Assembly: GCA_036867785.1 (NCBI GenBank)
Contig: CP145425.1
Span: forward strand, 310,001 to 374,000
Origin: Plasmodiophora brassicae
Lineage: Eukaryota > Endomyxa: Phytomyxea > Phytomyxea > Plasmodiophorida
DNA: 64,000 bases
Direction: 5' to 3'
Part shown: piece by piece, positions 1-9,756 of the stretch
Layout of the letters: each line of letters opens with the position of its first letter
Numbering within the stretch: position 1 is the stretch's first letter
Notes under the pieces: generated by a model
What the model saw: only the letters and a program-made list of their open reading frames with translations
Told to the model about the DNA's origin: nothing
Databases searched by the model: none
Translations under genes and position numbers: made by a program

Positions 1-285
1 GGGCACCTTTATGCTGTTCCGAACGGCAACGTTTGCTCCCGATGTCCAGTGCGTTTCGAATACGCCATTGCCGTCGATGTTGCCAGTGACTTTGCGCCAT
101 ACAGCATCAACCGCGAGGCTCGGGACCAAATTGTTCGGAACAATGTCGAGGAAGGTCAACAGTACTTCGACCATCCGCTTCGCCAGCGGCTGAAGCACGC
201 CAGCAAGAGCCTGTTCGGCGACTTGAACGAGCGCATGAGCCGACCGGACGCGGAAGCGCCCAAGAAGAAGCACGCCGACCACTAA
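1..285 (+). CDS. 3' end of an unrecognised gene (5' partial)
   Basis: An open frame enters from the left edge in frame 1 and ends at TAA 283-285, giving about 94 residues. The tail is hydrophilic and finishes with a basic stretch (APKKKHADH). There are two Cys near the window edge (CSRCP), no membrane segment and no domain I can name. The frame is clean up to the edge, so the gene extends to the left, or at least its last exon does. About 140 bp of non-coding sequence follows before the next gene. The coding call rests only on the uninterrupted frame and codon pattern. Confidence 0.4.
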   Translation, partial: GHLYAVPNGNVCSRCPVRFEYAIAVDVASDFAPYSINREARDQIVRNNVEEGQQYFDHPLRQRLKHASKSLFGDLNERMSRPDAEAPKKKHADH

Positions 286-427
286 GACGACTTCTACCTC
301 CCAGGTGGGCGCGACCAGCAGGTCGCGCCCTCGGCAGTAAATCGGTCACGATTCTCGACGCCGCTAGCTGACAATCGTAGCCATAGGTGCCTGAATGGCA
401 TATGCAATCTCTTTCCAATGTTGCTAG

Positions 428-721
428 TTACGGCTGCGTCGTCGGCGTCTGCTGGCTTGACAAGCGACCATCAGCCCTGCCCGGTATCAGATAGTCTAGG
501 ACGGGGTCGGGCGCCCCGACCCACTCCAGAAACCGGAAGGACCACGGCTCTGGGATGATGGCCAACGACGCCGGGTACGGCGGGTGCTTGCGGACGAAGA
601 TCCAGATTGCAAACGGCGAACACACGCCTGTCGCCACGGTCGCGATCCCTATCTTGGTCCGCACGTGCTGCGGCATCGAATGGGGATACATCCAGTACTG
701 CAACAGCCTAGCGCGCCACAT
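428..721 (-). CDS. Small single-pass membrane protein, unrecognised
   Basis: From ATG at 721 the minus strand encodes 97 residues. A basic N-terminus is followed by one hydrophobic stretch (KIGIATVATGVCSPFAIWIF), then RKHPPYP and a Trp-rich tail. The size and layout resemble small accessory subunits of the mitochondrial respiratory chain, but I cannot assign one. The same frame stays open upstream to about 859 (TDAFRQVFTAVERGA), so the protein may be longer or spliced to an exon near 840-930, where a GTAAGT donor follows the frame VRFVNYGAVIAALQL. It is divergent from ISCA1. Confidence 0.4.
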   Translation of the reverse strand: MWRARLLQYWMYPHSMPQHVRTKIGIATVATGVCSPFAIWIFVRKHPPYPASLAIIPEPWSFRFLEWVGAPDPVLDYLIPGRADGRLSSQQTPTTQP

Positions 722-1012
722 CGCGCCTCGCTCGACCGCTGTGAATACCTGGCGGAACGCGTCGGTCCGCCGGATTCCGATACCCAGTTCCTGTCGCCGA
801 AAGAGGGCGCTCGGCTGGTGGTACCATTTCGGGGCACTACTTACGCCGAGACAGTGCTGTCAACTGCAGAGCTGCAATTACAGCTCCGTAGTTGACGAAC
901 CGGACAGGCACGTTGTTCACTGGTCTGGACTGGTCTGGACCGGATGAGCTCTCAAGTAGTCCGCAAAACGGGGCGGTGGCGGTGGCGGCGGTTGCACCTA
1001 TTTCGATGCCCA

Positions 1013-1557
1013 ATGCTAACGGCTGTTCTGCGTCGATGTCGAGGGCGTGCGTGGGTGTCGCCCGCGGTGCTGTATAGGGGCCTGTCGGATGAAGCAGCGC
1101 GACGTCGACCTCGTGCACCTAGGCCGGACCCGTTGGTGATCACGGAGCGGGCCGCCCAGCGTCTGGAGGACCTGCTCCGGAGTCGTTCCGATTCGTATGC
1201 GGCGTGTGGGCGACATCAGGGCGCGTCTGATGGTTGAATTAGGCTCGGTGTGCGGATTGGGATCATTCGACGCGGGTGCAATGGGCAATCGTACACGATG
1301 AAATACGCGAACGAGATTGCGCCAACGGACGAAGTCGTCAAGCAGCATGGTAAGGCGGCCAAGGTGCCAACGTGCACGTGGATCGAACCTCATATCCGAC
1401 ATTGACAGGCGTCACTGTTCTCGTTGATGGCAAGGCCCTCATGTTCCTTGTGGGGACCACAATGGACTTTGTCGAAGACGACCTCAAGGCTGAATTTGTA
1501 TTCAACAACCCAAACGTCAAAGGCATGTGTGGATGTGGGGAGAGCTGGTCCTTCTAA
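1013..1557 (+). CDS. ISCA1: Mitochondrial iron-sulfur assembly protein ISCA1/IscA
   Basis: A-type Fe-S carrier that helps mature mitochondrial [4Fe-4S] proteins. There are three exons: 1013-1194, 1243-1349 and 1409-1557, with GT-AG introns of 48 and 59 nt. The joins fall in phase and restore the family sequence [17 protein letters not shown], then [14 protein letters not shown], then [18 protein letters not shown]. All three ligand cysteines are present: one in RRGCNG and two in the C-terminal CGC. Starting at ATG 1013 gives an Arg/Ala-rich leader ([14 protein letters not shown]...) typical of a mitochondrial targeting peptide. An upstream in-frame ATG at 944 is possible but adds only low-complexity basic residues. 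This gene was used to calibrate intron size for the window. Confidence 0.92.
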
Positions 1558-1892
1558 GATCCAGTCGGGTGTTCATCTGTCCTCTCCTGCACTTCCCTCT
1601 ACCTTATATATGTAGCTCACGGTATAGACCACTGACATGTCAACCCGGTTTTGCTTATTGTACACGCTGCCATGCATCACTGCATTGCCGGTCGAATCGT
1701 CGCAAGCTGCTACTGTAGAGGCTGTCGTATTCCAGCGGGCGTAGGACGATACGTGCCGTTAGCGACCCACTGTGTCGCTCGTCAGGTTTTCCGACGCGTA
1801 TTCTATTTCGACGCGGAACTCCGTTGGATTGCAGTGACTGCCCAGTGGCCCGTGTGCGTCGTGTGGTTCGTCTCGTGACAGCGGGCAGGGGC
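1558..1892. other. Intergenic spacer, ISCA1 to USP48
   Basis: 335 bp between the ISCA1 stop and the first exon of the deubiquitinase gene. A short AT-rich stretch near 1600-1625 (TTATATATG) lies just after ISCA1. Open frames occur on both strands, but none resembles a known protein and none continues by splicing into a neighbour. I see no RNA gene or repeat. Confidence 0.4.
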
Positions 1893-4800
1893 ATGTCGGA
1901 TCTGCCAGTGACGGACGCCGAGCTGGCAGAGGCGTACGGGTTCCACCTGCCGTCGTGCAGCGGTCCGCTCGTGGTCGCTGTGCAGCGCGTTCTGCACTGA
2001 TAGTGCCAGTCGTCTAGGTCGTAGATGTCCCAAGAACCCGAACTGCCAGTCCCGCATCTGGACGAAGTCGTGCTCGAAGGGCATCTGGTCGAGTACGCCG
2101 TCAGAACGGGTCTGTCGGTGCCGGTAACGCTTATTCCCTGTTGCTGAAAGACCATGATGTAGGTTGCGTTGCTGAGATCCCAAGTGGATGACCTGATGCC
2201 CCGATCGCCAACGATGCCGGTCGGGCTTCGCAATATGGGCGCCACCTGCTATATCAATTCGCTGCTGCAACTCCTATTCGCCAATCGACGATTTCGAAAC
2301 GGTATCCTGACGTTTGACGGGGACGGCGATCCGATTGTGAGCGAGCTTCGGAAACTGTTTGCCCGGTTGTCGCTGTCACAGGCACAGAGCATCGCGCCTG
2401 TCGATTTCATCGAAGCGCTGCAACTGGATATCAATGTACATCAAGACCTGCACGAGTTCAACAAACTTCTCTTGGCACATATCCAGGTTGGCATCTGTCT
2501 TGTTGTCGATACTGGTCGGTTTGATTCGGGACTCAGGAGCGCATGCGCCCCCTATCCCTTGTCGAAGACGAATTCCATGGACAGTATGAGTACGTGACAA
2601 CGTGTCAGGGATGTGGAACGATAACGACTCGCTCGGAATCGTTTCCTGACCTGCAGCTGAACATCAAGGAAACCCTGCAAGCGAGGTACACGTGCAGAGT
2701 GCTGTTACTGCATGTCAATTGCTCAGGGCCGTTAGCATGGACGAACTGACGCAGATTGAGGTGCTGGACGGCTCAAACGCGTTCTACTGCAACGTATGCA
2801 AATGCAAGTGCACAGCGCGCAGGTGTCTTCGGCTGACAAGGCTTCCTCGCGTACTCAACCTGCACCTGCTTCGCTTCGTATTCGACAAGACGTCGCTATC
2901 GAAAAAGAAGGTCGGCCAGGTTCACGTACATTGTGCAGCGCTCATGTACTGGAACGGTTGCAGGTGAAGTCCCCCACAGAAATACCCAAGCAGATGGACT
3001 TCAGTCGGTGGACGTCTGGTGAATCGGCGACCTACGAGGCAGTTGCTGTCCTTCGTCACCTGGGCTCGTCTGCTGATAGCGGCCATTTCGTTGCCGATAT
3101 CCGCAACGCAGATGGGACCGCGTGGCACTCGTTCAACGACGAAACCGTAGTGATTCTACCTGGGTTTCCTGCTGTGATGTGACGATGGTTTCGTGTCAGG
3201 TCGAAGTGATGAAGGAGGGCTCGTTTATCCAGAATGATGCGGTTCGGTCTACGACGGCATATCTCGTTGTTTATGCCCGGGCTGCAGATAGCGATGAACG
3301 CGATTCGACCTGTCCAGTCACCAAGGAACTGTCAGACCTTGTCGACGTGCAGAATGAGGACATGGCGAAAGGTCTTGCTGAAAGGACTGCAGAACTCTGC
3401 CAACTTGTACAGGCATGGCTTCAGTAACGCCGTTCGCATGCTGCTTATTGTGTGATCCCTCCAGGAAGAGCAGGTTACTGGACGAAAGCATGCGGTCGCG
3501 CTTGCGTTTGACGGAGAACACCCACCCGTTGAACCATTACTGGCAGCCGAGCCTGGCGGTTTGGACTCGTCCGCCGTTGTCCTTCCGCTGGTCTGGGCAG
3601 TTGACTGGGCGAGGGGTGTCGACATTCCTGACCTGCTCGAACCTCCCGATTTCGCATCGCTGCTGTGCACCCACGGTTGTCTCGACCCTTTGAAGTCTGG
3701 GTATCCACATTTCTGCTTTCTTCGTCGCGTCTGACACTGACACTTGCTATCTAGTTCCATGGTGCGTATCAGCTTGAGAACGTGGAGTACGATATCGGCG
3801 ACGTTGCCGACTGACACTCCTGCGGCGCCACCCACTCACCGTTTATGTCGCCCATGTGTCTTTGAAGCCACACGTGGCTCTCGACTATTGGAAGCGATCG
3901 AGTCGTTCCTGCAGTCTGACCTTCAAAGAGACCCAAACGCACGTTGGATAAGGTCGAAATGCTTATCCGACGTGTGACCCAGACCAACTCAGTCTCCGTT
4001 CTTTGCAGCAAACCCTTCATGTCACAGTTGAAGAAGTCGCTCAAGGATCCGTCCCCGTCGAATCCTGCGCCCGACCGCGCGTCGTCTACGATGTGGGAGG
4101 GCGTGCTGTGCGCGCACGGCGGCTTGACAAACTCTAAGCAAGGCCGGACGCTAATCAGCGTCGACGTGCGCGAGCTGATGATCGGGCACGGCTATTCAGA
4201 CGAGTCACTCTTGCCGGCAACCGCGACCGTTTGCGAACTGTGCCTGGAGCAGAAACTCCAGACACAGATGACGCGACGCGATGCCGTCGATGAGTTGAAA
4301 CGTGAACGGCAACTCGTTCGAGAATCGCTCAAGCTGACCGGCTCCCCGCCCGGTGATTACATTGTGTTGCCGATGGCCTGGTTTGACGCATGGTCGATAT
4401 TCACAAAGACAGACCGAGGAGGTCCAGCTGGCCAGCGCCCCGGGCCGATCATTACCGAGTCGATGCTGTGCACTGCACATGGCAAGCTCGTCTGCGACAC
4501 GCCATGGACGGGAAACGTTTACAACAGCATGGCCGATCGCGCTGTTCGCCTCTTTCTGAAGAACGAATTCGACGTCGTCGTCGAACGATACGGCATTGTT
4601 GGTCCCGCCGTCTCCGTCACGATCCACCATGACGGCTCTTCATCGACCGCGCCCGAAGTCTGCCACGCTTGCACGCACGAGGACAGGTTCATCTATCAAG
4701 GCGCTGGGATTCGTGCTATTGCTAGCAACGATGCGGAGACCGCTCGGCAATCGTAAGCGGAGCACGCCTCACTGGAACCCATCAATCTGACCAGGGCCAA

Positions 4801-5231
4801 CTGGCAGGCACTCACGTAAACGCAGTCGGCGCAGCGTGGGCCTGCCGCCGATCGATTTGCAGGTCAACTCGACCGATTCGATCTACGAGCTGAAGCTGAG
4901 GCTCCTCGAGCACTGGGATGTCCCGCCAGACCGGCAGCACATTCTTGGCCCGGATGGTGCAGAACTGTCCGACTCGTTGACGCTGGAGGTGGTTGCCGCG
5001 TGTGGTGATCTGGTATTGCATGCGCTCCCTGGCTGAGTTGTCGTTGCACAGCAATGTGAAATCCCCAGAGGGACGACCGTGACGGTGATCGTTGATCCGA
5101 TTGGGGACGATGATCCCGACACGGAGCTGCTGACCCTGCACATTCCCGAAGAGCGGCGCAGCCAGAGGAAGGAGACGGGATTCGCGGGCACAGCGCTGAA
5201 CCCGACCTGCAATGGCGAGACGACCCGCTGA
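1893..5231 (+). CDS. USP48: Ubiquitin carboxyl-terminal hydrolase, USP48/UBP26 type
   Basis: Peptidase C19 deubiquitinase with the USP48 architecture. A short exon from ATG 1893 (MSDLPVTDAELAEAYGF) appears to splice to an exon near 2025 and then to the catalytic Cys box (VGLRNMGATCYINSLLQ, about 2217-2275). Next come the Zn-binding pairs CQGC and CNVC, the RFVFDK and KKKVGQ boxes, and the His box SGHFVADI (about 3075-3100) with FNDETV. DUSP-like segments follow (LLCTHGCLDPLKSG near 3660; GVLCAHGGLTNSKQGRTL near 4095-4150), then a C-terminal ubiquitin-like domain (about 4840-5020) and a tail matching the USP48 end (RKETGFAGTAL). Roughly ten short introns interrupt the gene. I have not fixed every junction, and the first two exons are the least certain. 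Confidence 0.85.
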
Positions 5232-5362
5232 GCGGCACTCTGTCTACCCACATTCTACATCAATTCTATTTATGCGTTTATATGTAAATATGTACATGTC
5301 GTTCGTCACAGCATCATAAATACGGCCCTCCCCCCGATGGACGCGTGCGCGGCTGAGTCGCG

Positions 5363-6194
5363 CTACTGTATAGAGCAGCAATGTTTCGGCAGCGCTGTAC
5401 AGATACCGTCGTCAACTTCGGCGAATGCAAACGCACAGCGCGCGCACACCTTTCGTTTGCTTGTAGAACTGTTTCGACCGGGCGGACAGGTCCTCCGACT
5501 TGTGGACAAGCATGTCGAGGTCGTCGCCTCGGCCCAGCGTCTGCTCGATGTTCTTGTGCATGATCCGCTTCACGTCGTCGATCTCCCGGAGCGTTTGCCC
5601 GACCTTATCGTCGGGGTTCTGATACTGCCGAAGGGCGTCCTTGAGCCAGGGGAAGTCGTACATCTTGTCAGCCTTCTCCGACTTCCAGTCTGAACACATC
5701 CGTGTGCTCAGCGCCGCGGCCTGACGCGATCGCTGTGGACGCACACACCTTTGAACGTTTCTTCGAATTTCTGCAGCGTGAGTGTGACCAGCGAGTGCGC
5801 CTTGCGGTCTGGGTACTCCTGGTCGGTCATCACGAACGCGATGAGACCGTTCCCCTTGAGGAAGTAATGCGCCGTGTGGCCTGTCCGATGACCATCACCT
5901 CACGATCCTGCAGGGCGGCACGTCAACAGCGCAGACCTTCGTGATCCAGGCTGCTGCGCTCGCCAACGATCGCCTTCTTGGCCGTGTTCCGCGCCAGGAA
6001 CACCGACATTTCCTGGACACTACGTACGAACGGCCGCCCCTCAATCAGTTCGAGGGACGGTATCGGCCGGGATCGTGCTGCGACCTCTTCCGCTGGAAAT
6101 ACGAGAAGCTGGACACGTCGTGTTCCGCGGCCAGGATGATCGGGTCGGGCAGCGTCGGCTGCGCCGACAGCACCACCATGCTGATCAGCTTCAT
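5363..6194 (-). CDS. YKT6: R-SNARE YKT6
   Basis: Longin-type R-SNARE of ER-Golgi, endosomal and autophagic fusion. Starting at ATG 6194, the longin domain reads MKLISMVVL...DVSSFSYFQRK and splices (65-nt intron, phase 2) to SVQEMSVFLARNT, then GHTAHYFLKGNGLIAFVMTDQEYP. The SNARE motif is complete (LREIDDVKRIMHKNIEQTL...DLSARSKQFYKQTK) with the zero-layer Arg. A short last exon gives ALPKHCCSIQ and stop 5363-5365. Family members lack a transmembrane anchor and instead carry a CC-aa-X tail. Here it is C-CSIQ, with Gln favouring farnesylation and the upstream Cys available for a second lipid. Five exons, each join in phase. Confidence 0.92.
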
Positions 6195-6548
6195 CGCCCA
6201 CGAGACCCGGCTAATATCGACGCCAACCCTCCCCCCGGACAGCGATCGTCGCGGTCGTACCTCTGGCCGCTGTGACTCGAGTCGGTTTTCCCGTCGCGCG
6301 CGATATATCGCGTCATGGGACGACATGCATGACGTCCCACAAATAGCCTGAGACGGCAGGCACGGGTCTGCCATCTCATCGTTACCTATAACAGTTTTAA
6401 TGGATTCGTCACTTCCCACACCCAATGCATACCAACGGGGCAGTCGTAAGGGTCGTCTGGCGCCGTGAGTCACTGCCCGTTGCCTCTGGCGATCACGTTC
6501 CGCGCTGGTCGCCCTGGGCATACTTGCCTTGCAGCAGCGCGAGCCGAC

Positions 6549-7586
6549 ATGGGCTGCTGTTCGTTCCTGACGGAGAGTTGCGCCTGCTGCGCGAACACGT
6601 GCGCCTGCTGCGCCAGCAGTTGCACGTGCCTGACCGCATGCACGGTCTGCTGCGGCGTCTGCTGCTGTGCCGACAAGCGCGACCGTCGCCGCAGCCACAG
6701 CGCCGATCGACGTCGACGTCGGCCACTTGCCGCGTCGACCCCGCCGTCCAGGGTGCTCCTCGAAGACCTCCTCAAGCTGATCACGATCTGCGCCGGCGAC
6801 TCGACGCCCAAGACGGTGGCAACGTCGTTAGACACCGGGGAGGTCGCCCTGAGCCGCCACGCCGCGTTCGTCAAACAGGCACGATGCGGGCAGGCGAGCG
6901 TGACGGCCATCGAGGTGCACGACAGGGACCTGCTGGTCCACCACCACGTTGCCGAGGTGCAGACCAACCCGGAGATGATCCTCGTGTTCCACGCGGACGG
7001 CGTACCGAGCGCCGTCGTCGACATTGACGACTACGAGCTGGAGCCGTTCGCCGAGGCGCAGGGCATCGACGTCGACGCTGCCGTCCACAGCGGCATTGCC
7101 GGTCTGTGGCGATCCGTCTACGAGGACGTGACCGAGACCGTCCAGCTGTTCATCAAGGAGCACCCGCACGGGACGGTCGTGGCGACCGGGTGGGGCGCCG
7201 GCGGTGCCATGGCCGCCCTGCATGCCCTGTTCACGCAGACGCAGCTGGTCCTGGGCGCGCGCCTCACGTTCGTCAGCTTTGGCGCCATGCGCATCGGAAA
7301 CGGGCGGTTCCAGCAGGAATTCGACCGCCTGATCCACGAGGGGCACGCGTACCGCATCGTGAACAACAGGGACGAGGTCCCCGAGTACATGCGGGGCGGG
7401 CTGTTCGCCGGGTCCCGCCTGCAACACTGCGGCCAGGTCGTCCACATGCGCCGCGAACGCGTCTGCGATCGGTACTGGGCAGGGTGCAAGCGCGCGTGCA
7501 AGTCCCTACGGTACGACGACCACGACGTGCACGCGTACCAGATGCGCGTTGCGTCGTGGGACGGGCGCTTCCTCCGCTTGCAGTAG
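6549..7586 (+). CDS. Class 3 lipase-like alpha/beta hydrolase, nucleophile Ser missing
   Basis: One open frame of 345 residues from ATG 6549. The N-terminus is MGCCSF followed by about 40 residues packed with cysteines (CACC, CTVCC, GVCCC). This suggests N-myristoylation with palmitoylation, that is, a membrane-anchored protein. A basic linker follows, then a Lipase_3-type fold: GTVVATGWGAGGAMAALHA where families normally have GHSLGGA, then VSFGAMRIGNGRFQQEF, AYRIVNNRDEVPEYM and a C-terminal HDVHAY. The Asp and His positions look kept, but the GxSxG serine is Gly (GWGAG). Family knowledge says that serine is essential, so I infer a pseudo-enzyme. An ATG at 6465 is in frame, but the MGCC start is better supported. 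It converges on the rhomboid gene, 69 bp away. Confidence 0.75.
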   Translation: MGCCSFLTESCACCANTCACCASSCTCLTACTVCCGVCCCADKRDRRRSHSADRRRRRPLAASTPPSRVLLEDLLKLITICAGDSTPKTVATSLDTGEVALSRHAAFVKQARCGQASVTAIEVHDRDLLVHHHVAEVQTNPEMILVFHADGVPSAVVDIDDYELEPFAEAQGIDVDAAVHSGIAGLWRSVYEDVTETVQLFIKEHPHGTVVATGWGAGGAMAALHALFTQTQLVLGARLTFVSFGAMRIGNGRFQQEFDRLIHEGHAYRIVNNRDEVPEYMRGGLFAGSRLQHCGQVVHMRRERVCDRYWAGCKRACKSLRYDDHDVHAYQMRVASWDGRFLRLQ

Positions 7587-7655
7587 GATACAAACGACCA
7601 CCCCCCGGGTCTCTGAAACGTGCCTTGTTATTGCGACCGTTGCTGTTGTCCCACG

Positions 7656-8735
7656 TCAGGCAGGGCATGTCCACCAGGACGTTTCCCAGCAGTCCAGGTA
7701 CCGGCACCAGGGGCAGATGGTGTAGCCGTGCACCTTCGAGACGAAGAGGAGGTAGGCGAGGCCGCCGGCGTACGCCAGCGCGAGGACCGCGAACGCAACG
7801 CAGAGGGCCAGCGTTCGGCTGTTGTACTTGAGCCAGGGCTGGCCGCGAATGGTTTGGAATCGCGACAGGCAGACCATGCTGAACAGGACGCCGCCGATGA
7901 ACCCGCCAATGTGCGCAAAGTTGTTCAGCATCGGGTGCAGACCCAGGCCCAGGCCGACGATGGACGAGACGAGGAAGACGGCGAAGAAGGTCCAGCGGGA
8001 CGGGCCCAGGTCGGCGTAGTAATGGACGAAATACGCCAGGTCCGACCCGAACAGGCCGAACAGGGCGCCCGATGCGCCCACCGTGACCTGGTTCGAAAGG
8101 CCGAACACGGCAGAGGCGAACGACCCACACAGGCCGGAGAAGAGGTACAGGGACAGGAACGTCAACAACCCGTGCTCGAGTTCAATGTCGGAACCTGCGC
8201 GATAGAGCGCGCCCATGTTCAGCAGGAGATGAACGATACCGGCGTGCAGCCAGATGGACGTGAACAGTCGCCAGTGCTCGCCGTCGTCGACGATCGCTGC
8301 CCGCGACCCAGAGAAGCGCTGCAGGACGCTGGTAGGCGGCCCTATCACTGCATACGGGTCAGCCCAGGCGTCCGCAGGTCGCACCGATCCATACGCTGGT
8401 TGTGCTGGAAGTCGTCGACGGCCCACCCGCCCATTGCAAACAGCGCAACCATAAGCGCCTGACAGCAAACACGAGCGCAACAGCATGTCAGCGACAGGCG
8501 AACGGCAGACGAACGGGACGACGCCTACGATATTGGCGGCAATGAAAGCGTACGTGCACCAGGGTCGGCGGGCGGCGGCCTTGCGCAGCGGGAACGACGG
8601 CGTCGCCGCCGTCGAGTACATGTCCATGGAGAAGGCGGCGCCGCCGTCGCAGTCCAGCACGTCGGTCGACAGCCGGATGGCACCGGCCGGCGCCATCCGG
8701 CTGCCGGATTCGGCGCAGCACACGAACCCGCCCAT
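7656..8735 (-). CDS. Rhomboid family intramembrane serine protease
   Basis: Multi-pass protein of up to 359 residues. Rhomboid landmarks in order: GEHWRLFTSIWLHAGIVHLLLNM (first His region and loop), the catalytic Ser box GASGALFGLFG (around 8050-8080) and the catalytic His box NNFAHIGGFIGG (around 7890-7925). Several hydrophobic helices follow, and the C-terminus is Cys/Trp-rich (CPWCRYLDCWETSWW). Both catalytic residues are present, so activity is expected. Family members cleave transmembrane substrates in the secretory pathway or plasma membrane. The stretch between the first hydrophobic segment and the loop (CNGRVGRRRLPAQPAYGSVRP) is less typical and may hide a short intron. In-frame ATGs at 8735 and 8696 are both possible starts. 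Confidence 0.85.
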   Translation of the reverse strand: MGGFVCCAESGSRMAPAGAIRLSTDVLDCDGGAAFSMDMYSTAATPSFPLRKAAARRPWCTYAFIAANIVGVVPFVCRSPVADMLLRSCLLSGAYGCAVCNGRVGRRRLPAQPAYGSVRPADAWADPYAVIGPPTSVLQRFSGSRAAIVDDGEHWRLFTSIWLHAGIVHLLLNMGALYRAGSDIELEHGLLTFLSLYLFSGLCGSFASAVFGLSNQVTVGASGALFGLFGSDLAYFVHYYADLGPSRWTFFAVFLVSSIVGLGLGLHPMLNNFAHIGGFIGGVLFSMVCLSRFQTIRGQPWLKYNSRTLALCVAFAVLALAYAGGLAYLLFVSKVHGYTICPWCRYLDCWETSWWTCPA

Positions 8736-8933
8736 ACGCTACGAAGGATGTACCGATGGACGGCGTCGGGGCGTGATTCCGCGTCACCGGCGACTGCGGG
8801 ATCCCGCGGCAGACGCCGCCGCGGTTACAGCGCAATTCTATTCTTGGCCATCGGGGGTGCGTTTTGCGGAGGAAGCGGCGGCGCTTTTATGGAGGTTGGG
8901 GGGAAGGACGGCCCAGTGTGTGTGTGTACGTAG

Positions 8934-9488
8934 CTAGACGTTGGCCTCGTTGCCGGTGTCCTTTTCGAACCGCTCGGCGGCCTCGTGTTCGTCGGTCTCT
9001 TTGCTGAGCGTCGAGCAGCACTTGGGGCACTTTGTCGCTTCCAGCTTGATGTCCTCGCAGCAGTACCTGCACGTGCGCTTCTTGATGTGGAACGCCTTGA
9101 GGTAGGTTTTCATGACGAAGAACAGCATGATGGAGAGGATGAAGAAGTTGAGGAGCTGCTGCAGGAACCGGCCGTAGTTCCAGGTCACCGTGCCGTCCTT
9201 CGCCGCCTGCTCCAGGGTGGGCATCGAGTTCCCGTACCGCCAGTGGCAGTAGCTGCGAAGGCCCCATCCCATTCGCCCCTGCGCGTCGCTGCATTTGATG
9301 ATCAAGAAGTTCTCCTCGAGCTTGTACGGGAAGATGATCGACACGAGCGGCAGGAACAGGTCCGACGTCATGGACGTCACGATGCTGTTGAACCCCGCGC
9401 CCATGACCACACCGATCGCCATCTCCACGGCGCCGCCGCGCTGCAGGAACGCCTTGAACTCATTGAGCAGCTTGACCTTGATCCTCAT
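8934..9488 (-). CDS. mscL: MscL-family mechanosensitive channel with C-terminal zinc ribbon
   Basis: From ATG 9488 (MRIKVKLLNEFKAFLQRGG) a 184-residue protein matches large-conductance mechanosensitive channels. It has an amphipathic N-terminus, TM1 with the Gly-rich pore lining EMAIGVVMGAGFNSIVTSM, the LFLPLVSIIF region, a periplasm-like loop, and TM2 (LLNFFILSIMLFFVMKTYL). After TM2 comes CRYCCEDIKLEATKCPKCC, two CxxC pairs forming a likely zinc ribbon, then an acidic tail. MscL is mainly prokaryotic with scattered eukaryotic copies. The frame continues upstream of the chosen ATG (to 9596), which could add a leader. No intron is seen. It lies head-to-head with the aminopeptidase gene. Confidence 0.88.
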   Translation of the reverse strand: MRIKVKLLNEFKAFLQRGGAVEMAIGVVMGAGFNSIVTSMTSDLFLPLVSIIFPYKLEENFLIIKCSDAQGRMGWGLRSYCHWRYGNSMPTLEQAAKDGTVTWNYGRFLQQLLNFFILSIMLFFVMKTYLKAFHIKKRTCRYCCEDIKLEATKCPKCCSTLSKETDEHEAAERFEKDTGNEANV

Positions 9489-9756
9489 GGTCGCCCGGTT
9501 TCGATATCGCCTCAGCGGGGCAGTTTGGATTGTGTGTCGTGCCTGCAGCCGGAACCGCCCGGAACGATGCCGCCCGAGTACGTCGCCGTGACTCACGCCT
9601 GTGACCCCATTAACCTGACGAGCTGCATTCCGGGGTACGTCGCCCCCCGCGCGGGCAGCTTCGGCACTGCGTCCGTTGGTTCGTCACAACACGACACAGC
9701 GTGGCGTGGTGGCGCCCGAGGATATTTTCCAAACGCCGTACGTCGGGCCGGCGGTG

